64,000 nucleotides of DNA, taken from Nitratiruptor sp. YY09-18 (GTDB lineage: Bacteria; Campylobacterota; Campylobacteria; Campylobacterales; Nitratiruptoraceae). Below, one piece after another: positions 57,110 to 64,000 of the stretch. Every line of letters starts with the position of its first letter. The first letter of the stretch is position 1. The translations under genes and the position numbers were made by a program. The notes under the pieces are model-generated. The model did not search any database. It was not told the origin of the DNA and saw nothing but the letters and a program-made list of their open reading frames with translations. The stretch lies in the NCBI RefSeq assembly GCF_016593235.1, contig NZ_AP023065.1, positions 124,001 through 188,000 on the forward strand, written 5' to 3'.

Positions 57110-57127
57110 TGTGCTATTATATACAAA
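57109..57127. promoter_or_regulatory. Overlapping divergent -10 elements between tamA and the YhbP-like gene
   Basis: TATTAT at 57115-57120 on the plus strand and TATAAT at 57121-57116 on the minus strand overlap almost fully. Each ends 6 bases before the ATG it would serve. Transcription would begin at or next to both start codons, giving leaderless messages. Confidence 0.5.
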
Positions 57128-57528
57128 TGCAAGAAAAAATTGTGCAATTTTTGCAAAGCAACCATATTCTCGCTTTGGCTACATGTGACGATGAGGTTTA
57201 TGCTGCAAGCTGTTTTTATGTATTTGACAAAGATGCGTTAGCTCTCATTTTTGCAAGCGACCCTCAAACACACCATATGCAACAAATTGCAAAAAATCAA
57301 AAAGTGGCAGGAGCTATACATCTTTGTGAAAATAAGGTTCACAAGATCCAAGGAGTGCAGTTTAAAGGTGTTGTTTGCAAAGCTTCCAAGGAGCAAGAGA
57401 GTCTCTATCTTGATACTTTTCCTCTATCTAGAGTGATGCAACCAACCCTTTGGGCTATTGAGCTTACATGGGTGAAGATGACAGATAATACTTTGGGATT
57501 TAAGACCAAAATCACTTGGTCTCGATGA
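57127..57528 (+). CDS. YhbP/UPF0306 family flavin-fold protein
   Basis: 133 residues from ATG at 57127. It follows the split-barrel (pyridoxamine phosphate oxidase-like) family of E. coli YhbP along its length: ILALATCDDEVYAASCFYVFD, KIQGVQFKG and TDNTLGFKTKITW. Family function is unknown, perhaps flavin- or heme-linked. A longer frame to 57058 would run into tamA and is not supported by the family start. No Shine-Dalgarno is visible. Confidence 0.85.
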   Translation: MQEKIVQFLQSNHILALATCDDEVYAASCFYVFDKDALALIFASDPQTHHMQQIAKNQKVAGAIHLCENKVHKIQGVQFKGVVCKASKEQESLYLDTFPLSRVMQPTLWAIELTWVKMTDNTLGFKTKITWSR

Positions 57529-58015
57529 GTTTGTCGATAATGAACTGCTCTATCTTATTTTTTGGGATATCTCTATCGATTGCCTCTTTGTAGTATTGGG
57601 CTACAATTTCATGGTATTTATCGTAGCTAAAGTGGCGCAGATACTTCTCCCAGGCCTGGCGGATTAGTTTTTTCGCAGCATGCTCTTTGATTCTATTTTC
57701 GAAGATTTTATATGTTCCAAAGAAAAGCAGAGTAAATATTATTGCAAGAATAATTGCAAAATGGCAATCGAGTTTTGCCAAAAATCCGTGGAAAATTAAG
57801 GTGAGCGGAATTATGAGAATATTCCAAAAGATAAAGTAGATGAGATAGAGCTTGAGCCTACAAAATTTCAAGCCAGGGATTGAAGCAATATCCAGATGGT
57901 CTACAACGACGCGGTTAGCTTCCATGAGTTCACGAAAGCGCAGAGGATATTTTGGCTTTTCAAAGACATAATCTGTGATCTTGTCTAGGAGTTTTTCATA
58001 AAAATTTTTTCCCAT
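57512..58015 (-). CDS. Two-span membrane protein of unknown function
   Basis: 167 residues. Two hydrophobic helices (about 56-78 and 82-102) lie between charged N- and C-terminal cytoplasmic-type regions. The start lies 31 bases inside the upstream patatin gene, which suggests a functional link. The family was not recognised. The last 17 bases overlap the convergent YhbP-like gene. Confidence 0.7.
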   Translation of the reverse strand: MGKNFYEKLLDKITDYVFEKPKYPLRFRELMEANRVVVDHLDIASIPGLKFCRLKLYLIYFIFWNILIIPLTLIFHGFLAKLDCHFAIILAIIFTLLFFGTYKIFENRIKEHAAKKLIRQAWEKYLRHFSYDKYHEIVAQYYKEAIDRDIPKNKIEQFIIDKLIETK

Positions 58016-58749
58016 TCTTCCAAATCCTTGTAGGCTTGTGCTTTTCCTGCGTCATAGATCGTCTCGAGCTTTTTCCTCTCAAGTATACCAAAATTTTGGC
58101 ACTCCAAAATTTCTATATATTTATCTGCTAGAGGGATGGAAGAGCGGATGTTGGAGTTGAGCAGCAAGAAGCCAGCACGTTTGAAATTGCCAAAAAAAGA
58201 AAATGGAAATTTGATATTTTGTGTTGGATTGACGTTTATTGCGATTGTAAAGAGTCTATGTTTTTTCAAAGGAGTGATTGGGAGATTATCACAAAACCCT
58301 CCATCAATATACTTTTGTCCATCTATTGTAATTGGAGCAAAGAGTGGCAATAGGGCGGATGAAGCAAGTACTGATCTGGCAAGATTACCACTGGTTTTGT
58401 AGGCAGGTTTGCAATTATCATAGGGAGTGAGTGTGATATAGAGAGTTTTTTGCAGCTCATCAAAGCTTCTAAGCCCTAAGTTTTCAAGCTCCTCTAGCAC
58501 AGGCTCTAAAGTCCACAAAGTGCCTCGAAAAAAATTGAACTTGATTTTGTGGTAGGGGAACGAGAGGAGAGTATCCATAATTGCAGCTGGCTGGAGGCCT
58601 TTTGCCAAAAAGGCTGCTACGATTGCACCTGCACTACTTCCACTGAGAGATTCAATGTGAAGGGAAAATTTTGACTGCAGTACTTCTATGTATCCAAGCT
58701 GAGCGGCGCAACGTGCACCTCCTCCACTCAGAGCTACTGCGACTTTCAT
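57985..58749 (-). CDS. Patatin-like phospholipase
   Basis: 254 residues. The oxyanion loop is LSGGGARCAAQLG, the nucleophile elbow is SLSGSSAGAIV (GxSxG), and the catalytic Asp is in YIDGGFCDNLP (DGG). It is a Ser/Asp-dyad lipid acyl hydrolase, probably acting on membrane phospholipids from the cytoplasmic side since no signal peptide is present. Similar to the RssA group. Confidence 0.92.
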   Translation of the reverse strand: MKVAVALSGGGARCAAQLGYIEVLQSKFSLHIESLSGSSAGAIVAAFLAKGLQPAAIMDTLLSFPYHKIKFNFFRGTLWTLEPVLEELENLGLRSFDELQKTLYITLTPYDNCKPAYKTSGNLARSVLASSALLPLFAPITIDGQKYIDGGFCDNLPITPLKKHRLFTIAINVNPTQNIKFPFSFFGNFKRAGFLLLNSNIRSSIPLADKYIEILECQNFGILERKKLETIYDAGKAQAYKDLEEWEKIFMKNS

Positions 58750-59180
58750 AGAGGTTTGACTACAGCCATGATGACTATGATTATCATCAAGAGAGTGGGG
58801 ACTTCGTTATAAAATCTAAAAAATTTCCCACTTTTGGTGCACTGGTCGTTTGCAAACTGTTTGAGAAAATAGCGTAAGCTAAAATGGTAGATGATGAGCA
58901 AAAGGGCTGCAGTGAGTTTGATATGGAGCCATATGCCGCTTTGAAAGAGCGATGGATTGAGTGCAATCATCGCTCCACCACTCAAAATACTTGCCCAAAA
59001 AGCCGGTACTCCGATGAAGTAGTAGAGTTTATGCTCTTGGATTTTGACAATTTCTACAAACCCAGCATTGTTTTGGTGTTCAGCATGGTAGACGAAGAGT
59101 CTTGGAAGATAAAAAAGCATTGCCATCCAGCTGATAATACTTATAACATGAAAAGCTTTGATCCAAAGATAATACTCCAT
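58746..59180 (-). CDS. hemJ: HemJ-type protoporphyrinogen oxidase
   Basis: 144 residues with four membrane spans. The start YLWIKAFHVISIISWMAMLFYLPRLFVYH carries the conserved His and Arg in the shortened form KAFHVI and YLPRLFVYH, as in the UPF0093/HemJ family, and GIWLHIKLTAALLL holds the conserved Lys. It oxidises protoporphyrinogen IX to protoporphyrin IX for heme, needed by the cytochromes in this window. It overlaps the patatin gene by 4 bases. Confidence 0.92.
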   Translation of the reverse strand: MEYYLWIKAFHVISIISWMAMLFYLPRLFVYHAEHQNNAGFVEIVKIQEHKLYYFIGVPAFWASILSGGAMIALNPSLFQSGIWLHIKLTAALLLIIYHFSLRYFLKQFANDQCTKSGKFFRFYNEVPTLLMIIIVIMAVVKPL

Positions 59181-59213
59181 TGGTGTGCCTTTTTTGCAAA
59201 ATTATAGCAAAGA

Positions 59214-60044
59214 TTACTCCCAGGAAGCTGGATCGAGATTGTAGTATTCTTTTAGGATCTCATAGAGCTGGGGCTCCTCTTTTTGGAGCTTTTTTGGTTT
59301 TTCGAAAAAGTATTCAGTAGCTACTGCGAAAAACTCTGCTGCATTTGTGGCTGCATAAGGGTCGAGAAAGCTTTTGTGGTGGTGTTTGAGTTCATTGTGA
59401 AGTTTTTTATACTCTTTTGTCATAATCTGTGCCCATTTTTTATAAAGCTTCAGAGGGAGTGGAGGTGTACCATCTGCAACTCCATCTGCCATATCGAGCT
59501 GATGGGCAAACTCATGGAGTGCTACATTTTTGCCATTATGTGGATTGAGATCGCCTGCGAGCACATCCTTCCAGCTAAGAATCACTTCTCCACCTTGCCA
59601 CGCCTCTCCCAAAAGTACTTGATCTTGTTCTGTGACTATCCATCCCTGCTCTATTTTCTCTTTTTTAAAAACTGCTTCAGGATAGATAAAAATCGATTTG
59701 ACATGCTTATATTCGCATCTATCGTGTCCAATCGTAAGCAAGCATGCATTGGCTGCAATGATCACTCTCTTCTCTTCATCTATGTTTACACCTCTACCGA
59801 TGAACTCTTTTTCTTTGATGAAAGTAAGGATGCAGGCTTTGAGCCTCCTTTGTAGCTGGGGAGGGATCTTTAGGTAGAAAGGAAACTCTTTGAGAAGAAT
59901 CGCTTCATATCTTTTAGGGAAATAGCTAAGAGTTTTGAGTAGATGGTATCTTGCATCAGTTACTAGATAGAGATAGAGCTGATAGAGAACATATGCAAAA
60001 AGAATAAACCCAAAAAGGGACAAAAGTAGCAGATAATAGTCCAT
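59214..60044 (-). CDS. MtfA-like zinc peptidase with membrane anchor
   Basis: 276 residues. One N-terminal membrane span (about 3-25) precedes a soluble domain with the metal-binding motif ALHEFAHQLD and a downstream glutamate region NAAEFFAVATEYFF, typical of MtfA (Mlc titration factor A). E. coli MtfA lacks this span. Substrates are unknown. Confidence 0.9.
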   Translation of the reverse strand: MDYYLLLLSLFGFILFAYVLYQLYLYLVTDARYHLLKTLSYFPKRYEAILLKEFPFYLKIPPQLQRRLKACILTFIKEKEFIGRGVNIDEEKRVIIAANACLLTIGHDRCEYKHVKSIFIYPEAVFKKEKIEQGWIVTEQDQVLLGEAWQGGEVILSWKDVLAGDLNPHNGKNVALHEFAHQLDMADGVADGTPPLPLKLYKKWAQIMTKEYKKLHNELKHHHKSFLDPYAATNAAEFFAVATEYFFEKPKKLQKEEPQLYEILKEYYNLDPASWE

Positions 60045-60079
60045 ATGGAAGTGTACAATAAAGAAAAAAAGGAGTCAAA

Positions 60080-61150
60080 ATGGCAGTCTATGGAAGAGTA
60101 GAAGGGCCAGAGGACATCCGCCGTATAAACTGCCTCATAAGAGATCAGATGATGGAAGTGCAAGAGGAGGGGCAGCTGAGTGAACTTAAAAAGAGAAGCG
60201 ATTATCTTTGTACACTTACCTATTCGCCATTTTGGCAAAAAAAATTTGGTGACAAAATTGAAGAGTTAAGAAGTGTGGCTATAGAAGAGAATAGAGTAAC
60301 CGTCAAAGAGGCAAATATTATCGCAAAATTTAAAGGATGGGACAAAGAGTATTCACCATGGCGTAGTGATATTGATATTGAAGAGCAACTAAAACTTCTG
60401 CCGGAAGAGATTGTCGAAGAGATTACACATGCGACTATGAGTCTTGAAATGGATACCAAAATATTAGAACAGCTTAGACGGGAATTCTGTGATATTAGAA
60501 AAGCCATGGTTTTGTGTGAGGATGAGGAGTGTCTCAAGAAACTCAAACGAGCTGTCGATATTCTCTCTGTATTACCTTATCTTGAAGAGTTTAAAAGCCA
60601 TTTTGATGAGGGAGTTTTGGGTGCGATTGATGCCTTTATTACGCAGGAGAAAAATCGTTCAGTAGAGCTTGCTAATATTATTTGTGAAGTAAATGGTTGG
60701 TCAAGTTATTTTGAGTCTATAACAGATGAAGATTTTGGTCAAATGAGTGCCAAAGAGTATCTTGATAGTCTCCTTGAAGAGGAAGAAAAAGCACAAACTT
60801 ATATACCTACCCAGAGCCGATACAAAGGTGGCGGTAAGATTCTTTGGCTTGTATATTACCATCCAAGAAGGAAAAGAGAGTATGCCAAAAGAGTCTATCT
60901 GCCAGCTGAATATCGTAACCTCAAACTTGAAGGTCCTGATTGGTTCAAAAACAGATTTGGCAATAAAGTGTGGGGTGTGAAGATAAGTTATGAGACAAGG
61001 ATCAAAGAGACTACCATCAAAGTGCGTGGCAAAGAGATTCATCTGCCAGAGCGCTGGGTGAAAAAAGAGAAAGTTGTGACACTTCCAGAGATTGCACAAA
61101 ATGTGAGGCTATTTGAAGAGCGACCAAAGAGTGCGATGAATATAGCATAA
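60080..61150 (+). CDS. Unknown protein with an internally duplicated domain
   Basis: 356 residues, no signal peptide or membrane span. Residues about 33-98 and 153-220 are two copies of one unit: LKKRSDYL/LKRAVDIL, then FGDKIEELRSV/FDEGVLGAIDA, then EENRVTVKEANIIAKFKGW/QEKNRSVELANIICEVNGW. Between and before them lie leucine-rich helices. The C-terminal third (about 250-356) is rich in basic and aromatic residues and probably beta-structured (ILWLVYYHPRRKREYAKRVYLP). AAAAAAAGGAGTC precedes the start. The next gene, a DUF2267 protein, follows 20 bases downstream and is probably in the same operon. I do not recognise the family. Confidence 0.75.
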   Translation: MAVYGRVEGPEDIRRINCLIRDQMMEVQEEGQLSELKKRSDYLCTLTYSPFWQKKFGDKIEELRSVAIEENRVTVKEANIIAKFKGWDKEYSPWRSDIDIEEQLKLLPEEIVEEITHATMSLEMDTKILEQLRREFCDIRKAMVLCEDEECLKKLKRAVDILSVLPYLEEFKSHFDEGVLGAIDAFITQEKNRSVELANIICEVNGWSSYFESITDEDFGQMSAKEYLDSLLEEEEKAQTYIPTQSRYKGGGKILWLVYYHPRRKREYAKRVYLPAEYRNLKLEGPDWFKNRFGNKVWGVKISYETRIKETTIKVRGKEIHLPERWVKKEKVVTLPEIAQNVRLFEERPKSAMNIA

Positions 61151-61170
61151 ATCTATAAAAGGAGGCTCCT

Positions 61171-61605
61171 ATGCATTTTGAAAAAGATATGCAAAAAACA
61201 AGGGAGTTTCTTAAAGAGTTTGCGCAATATGCACAGTTGGAAAATATACAACAAGCAGATAGAGTTGTGCGTGCTATTTTGAGAGTATTACGAAGGAGAA
61301 TTGCTCCGCAGGAATTTCTTGATTTGCTGGCACAATTGCCATTGTGTATCAAAGCTGTTGGAGTAGAAGGTTGGAGACTTAGTGAGTTTCCGGACAAATC
61401 TATAAGAAAAGTTGATAGTTTTATAGATGCAGTTATGCGAGAAGACCCGGGTGCACAAAAGGATTTTGGAGATAATCCAAAGAGAGCCAAAGAGATTGTA
61501 AGAGCATTTTTCGCCTTTTTAAAGCAACATATAAGTGAAGGTGAAATCAAAGACGTCGCTGCAGAGCTTCCTGAAGATTTGCAAAAATTCGTTGAGGCAG
61601 CGTAA
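61171..61605 (+). CDS. DUF2267 domain protein
   Basis: 144 residues, all helical by composition. The pattern ADRVVRAILRVLRRRIAPQEFLDLLAQLPL matches DUF2267 (two repeats of a helical unit; only part quoted: RVLRRRIAPQEFLDLLAQLP). The second unit contains FFAFLKQHISEGEIKDVAAELP. Function unknown; family members often appear with stress genes. TAAAAGGAGGCTCCT precedes the ATG. Confidence 0.82.
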   Translation: MHFEKDMQKTREFLKEFAQYAQLENIQQADRVVRAILRVLRRRIAPQEFLDLLAQLPLCIKAVGVEGWRLSEFPDKSIRKVDSFIDAVMREDPGAQKDFGDNPKRAKEIVRAFFAFLKQHISEGEIKDVAAELPEDLQKFVEAA

Positions 61606-61908
61606 GCTGCCATTCGCTATAGCCTTTGGGGGCTCATTCCTTTTTGGGCGAATGATATACTATTGGCAATCGCATAATCAATGCAAGAACAGAAAATATC
61701 GATACCAAGTCAGCATTTCGCAAACCCTTCATGCGCCAGCGCTGCATTGTTCCAGCCAATGGCTTCTATGAATGGTAAAAACTGCCAAATTCAACTAAAA
61801 AGATTCCCTACTATTTCAAGCTAAAAGAATAATGAAAATGTATTGGGAAGACTAGAGAATTAAAATGATACAATTATATAAATTTATTAATATTTAATGG
61901 GAGATAAC
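61606..61908. other. Spacer without a clear gene
   Basis: About 300 bases. A 47-codon open frame (61681-61824) lacks a ribosome site and resembles nothing I know. The region has higher GC at 61700-61760 and then becomes very AT-rich before the next gene (TATAAATTTATTAATATTTA), which probably contains its promoter. No repeat or hairpin of note. Confidence 0.5.
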
Positions 61909-62910
61909 ATGGAAGCTCTAAAAAAATTGCTCTCTTTTATAGTATATTTTATAATATTATTTTTAATAATGACTTTTCTGCTTATGCTTGCATATTCATC
62001 ATTGTCAGAAAAATTCACAAATAATGGCTTTATGCAGTTTGTGTTTTTTGGTATTGAATTAATTTTAGTCTATGTTTCTTATAAACTGGCATATTTACGC
62101 ATTTATGGGAGCAAACAATCTTATGAGAGCAAGAAAACCGCTAAAAAACACAAAGCAATAAAGATAGACGAAGGAGATATTGAAAAGTATCAGTGTGCAA
62201 AAGATGTTGTAAGCCAATTTTCTAAAGAGTGTAAAGAAGATAATGAAAATGAATTTATTGCAAAAATAGATAAATGTCTTGATGGGGCAAAGCAGCCAGA
62301 TGGGGTTATAGAAAAAGTTCTCAATGATTATATTCAAGAAGCACTCAATGATGGTTTGCTAGATGAAAAGGAAGAATGTACTATTATGACTCTTTCACAA
62401 AACTATAATATTGATTTAGAAAATATTGAAGATCTTCAAAAGGCCAAAATCTTATACAGTATAATTGTAAAAAATGAAATACCTGATGTTGAAGTTAGAG
62501 GTAATATTCCTGTATTACTTGAAAATAATGAAACAATCCTTTATGCAGAAAATGGAGTGGCATTGATAAAAGAAGTAACCAAAACCAAATATGTCGGTGG
62601 GTCAGATGGGTTTAGTATCAGAATAGCAAAAGGATTATATTATAGAAAAAGTGCTTTTAAAGGTGAGCGCGTAAAGGTATCTTCTCAAGAGGTCGTTGAT
62701 GCAGGGACTTTGATAATAAGTTCTAAAAATATCTTTTTTGTAGGGGAAAATCAAAAGATTAAAATTCCAATCAAAAGAATAATCACATCTGAGCCATTTG
62801 AAAATGGGCTAACTATCCAAAAAAGTGGGAGAGCTAAACCATTGACTTTCTATGGGCTTGATAGCTGGTTTGCACACAATTTGATTATCAATTTGGCAAA
62901 AATTGAATAA
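61909..62910 (+). CDS. Membrane protein with C-terminal PH-like domain
   Basis: 333 residues from ATG at 61909 with GGGAGA upstream; an ATG at 61897 is possible but has no site. Two membrane spans (about 8-32 and 42-62), a charged helical middle, and a C-terminal beta-rich domain (about 205-333) with GNIPVLLENNETILY, YVGGSDGFSIRIAKGLYYR and GTLIISSKNIFFVG. The last part resembles a family of bacterial PH/GRAM-like domains that I know only from uncharacterised proteins. AT-rich, so possibly acquired. Function unknown. Confidence 0.7.
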   Translation: MEALKKLLSFIVYFIILFLIMTFLLMLAYSSLSEKFTNNGFMQFVFFGIELILVYVSYKLAYLRIYGSKQSYESKKTAKKHKAIKIDEGDIEKYQCAKDVVSQFSKECKEDNENEFIAKIDKCLDGAKQPDGVIEKVLNDYIQEALNDGLLDEKEECTIMTLSQNYNIDLENIEDLQKAKILYSIIVKNEIPDVEVRGNIPVLLENNETILYAENGVALIKEVTKTKYVGGSDGFSIRIAKGLYYRKSAFKGERVKVSSQEVVDAGTLIISSKNIFFVGENQKIKIPIKRIITSEPFENGLTIQKSGRAKPLTFYGLDSWFAHNLIINLAKIE

Positions 62911-63127
62911 AAATTTATATAAACTATGAGATAGGTGTTTTGCAATAAATAGGGAATATGAAGGGGGATAGAATTAGTTACAAATAATTTTTGAATTTAA
63001 GCATAGGTTTTTTATTTAGTTTTTAAAAGCCTCATCAATGAAAAAGAAAAAAACTATAAAATAATAAATAATTGGTAGAAATTTCATAAAACTTTTAGCT
63101 GCAAAAAGCAAGGGTATATCTCTTTTG

Positions 63128-63358
63128 GTGAAATTGATTGACACGCTCAATCCTGATACATCGAATTTAACACAATTAGAAGCGTCAGCTTGGGATAAGA
63201 TGAAGCAATTGGTACAAGCTAGGTATAGTGACAGTGAGCTTCTCGATCAATTTTTTGATAGTGTATTGGGAAATATAGGCACATATAATGACAAAATAGT
63301 TCAAGCACAAAATGCTACTACTATCGAGGAACTGATACAAATACTTGAGAGCATTTAG
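63128..63358 (+). CDS. Small hypothetical protein
   Basis: 76 residues from GTG at 63128 (a TTG at 63125 precedes it directly). Acidic and helical by composition, no membrane span or cysteine. No good Shine-Dalgarno. The 217-base spacer before it is AT-rich with no other feature. Its stop touches the next small gene, which supports a small operon. Confidence 0.45.
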   Translation: MKLIDTLNPDTSNLTQLEASAWDKMKQLVQARYSDSELLDQFFDSVLGNIGTYNDKIVQAQNATTIEELIQILESI

Positions 63359-63454
63359 ATGATATATTTCCTTCTCTTCACTATTGCCTATATCCTTCTT
63401 TTTGCTCTCACACCTATTGTATTTTTAGCAAATCTAGCGAGAAAACTACTGTAA
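63359..63454 (+). CDS. 31-residue membrane peptide
   Basis: ATG at 63359 directly follows the TAG of the preceding small gene. The product is almost entirely one hydrophobic helix (MIYFLLFTIAYILLFALTP) with a short RK tail. It may be a holin-like or toxin-like peptide, or a random hydrophobic frame. The tight join to both neighbours favours a real gene. Confidence 0.4.
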   Translation: MIYFLLFTIAYILLFALTPIVFLANLARKLL

Positions 63455-63466
63455 AAAGATGGAGTC

Positions 63467-63709
63467 TTGCGCTATATCTTCACAGCTGCAGTAGGTTTTG
63501 ACCAGGCAGGAGGATCAATCCTTTACGGCCAGGAGAATTTCACGATCTCTAGCTATACATACTACCTTTGTACAAAAAAGAGAAATCAAGTAGCTTGTCA
63601 TTTTATGAGGCTGATAGATTTGATTTTTGGCCAAAATCACTGCAAAAGAGCATATCACTGGGAGATCGGAAAAAATAGCTCCGATCTCCTGCAGATCAAG
63701 GAGTTGTGA
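63467..63709 (+). CDS. Phage-type small protein (DxTIS...LIDxxFGxxHC pattern)
   Basis: 80 residues from TTG at 63467 with GGAG 3 to 7 bases upstream. The pattern GFDQAGGSILYG, NFTISSYTYYL and RLIDLIFGQNHCKRAYHWE resembles a small protein family common in proteobacterial phages and prophages (LDQ-N-LLGG, DETIS, LIDxLF-x-DHC). Function unknown even there. The last codons lie in a perfect inverted repeat and overlap the end of the convergent partial gene by 14 bases. Confidence 0.5.
   Translation: MRYIFTAAVGFDQAGGSILYGQENFTISSYTYYLCTKKRNQVACHFMRLIDLIFGQNHCKRAYHWEIGKNSSDLLQIKEL
63661..63689. repeat. Perfect 10-bp inverted repeat
   Basis: GGAGATCGGA (63661-63670) pairs fully with TCCGATCTCC (63680-63689) across a 9-base loop. 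It sits at the convergent end of two genes and could be a bidirectional terminator, though no T-run follows on either side. Confidence 0.55.
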
Positions 63710-64000
63710 AAGTTATTTTGTCCCCATTTTTTATGGCTTTTACACTATCGATGAGGAGCCATCGTAAATTATAATTTTCATCTACACCTTTTTCAAGTTT
63801 ATATATTGATTTCAAGCTTGATGGAATATATATCCATTCATAGCCCCCTTCACCATAATGGATGTAATGTCCATTGATGGAGAACTCTTTATTTTTGATT
63901 TGATTTATAACTTTATTTGGATCGCTTTTTGTAGTAATAATTGGAATAGCATTGATACCGCATGATTTTGGATCTTGACGACATTTTGAGAGTTTGTTTT
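63696..64000 (-). CDS. C-terminal part of an unknown protein (partial)
   Basis: A minus-strand frame is open from the window edge to TGA at 63696-63698, about 101 residues. It contains two cysteines (KCRQDPKSCG), then INAIPIITT, HYIHYGEGGYEWIYIP and ends KITFTTP. The composition suits a secreted or periplasmic beta-rich protein, but the start is outside the window and no family was recognised. Confidence 0.65.
   Translation of the reverse strand, partial: NKLSKCRQDPKSCGINAIPIITTKSDPNKVINQIKNKEFSINGHYIHYGEGGYEWIYIPSSLKSIYKLEKGVDENYNLRWLLIDSVKAIKNGDKITFTTP

Noticed and set aside
61681..61824. 47-codon open frame in the spacer after the DUF2267 gene
   Set aside because: No Shine-Dalgarno, unusual composition and no recognisable motif; the reverse strand also gave no convincing transposase remnant.

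Overview
The window looks like a chromosomal segment of a chemolithotrophic member of the Campylobacterota (Epsilonproteobacteria), most like hydrothermal-vent genera such as Nitratiruptor or Sulfurimonas. This is inference from gene content, not a database match. The clues are two different sulfide:quinone-oxidoreductase (SQR) family proteins, a cytochrome bd oxidase, a group-4-hydrogenase/complex-I-like cluster, a Csd1-like peptidase gene that overlaps a bactofilin gene (as csd1/ccmA do in Helicobacter), AT-rich spacers, and very tight packing with many overlapping 3' ends.

Layout. 0-4.3 kb: an SQR-like flavoprotein, a DUF4492 protein, cydA, cydB and a 36-residue membrane peptide. 4.4-11.1 kb (minus): a six-gene Hyf/complex-I-like operon whose large subunit has lost all four Ni-binding cysteines, so it is probably an energy-converting-hydrogenase-related (Ehr-type) complex and not a hydrogenase. 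11.3-17.8 kb: a rhodanese, a lipoprotein, a class III ribonucleotide reductase operon in which the glycyl-radical domain is a separate 55-residue protein, and two polysaccharide genes. The nrd operon is bracketed by two degenerate direct copies of the lipoprotein gene's 3' end. 17.9-24.4 kb: a molybdate operon (ModE-like, modA, modB, modC), a YgjP-like metalloprotease, a GGDEF-EAL protein and a DUF302 protein. 24.5-31.5 kb: pyrG, recJ, a Tat-exported SQR with a small membrane partner, bpt, an Nfu-type scaffold, a BFD-like ferredoxin and folE.

31.5-40.7 kb is a dense housekeeping run: tig, clpP, def, comM, an M23 peptidase overlapping a bactofilin gene, a YeiH/YeiE-like pair, the NAD(P)HX repair enzyme and purN. 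40.6-45.8 kb (minus): a MgtC/DUF4010 membrane protein and a large broken gene that fuses a CPA2-type antiporter to a P-type cation ATPase. 45.9-49.7 kb: thiG, a secreted M23 peptidase, a thioredoxin, a small secreted protein and an NSS-family transporter. 49.76-50.26 kb: five tRNA genes (Pro, His, Arg, Arg, Leu) behind a consensus sigma-70-type promoter. 50.3-60 kb: DUF2726, an orphan FAD enzyme, gph, a TamB/TamA pair, a YhbP-like flavin-fold protein, a patatin, HemJ and an MtfA-like peptidase. 60-64 kb is more accessory: an unknown protein with an internally duplicated domain beside a DUF2267 protein, a membrane protein with a PH-like tail, and several small proteins of which one resembles a phage family.

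How it fits together: the SQRs would feed electrons from sulfide into the quinone pool, cytochrome bd would pass them to oxygen, and the Ehr-like complex would couple an unknown electron donor to ion pumping. The class III reductase and molybdate uptake fit a facultatively anaerobic life using molybdoenzymes. No CRISPR array, rRNA gene or intact insertion sequence was seen.
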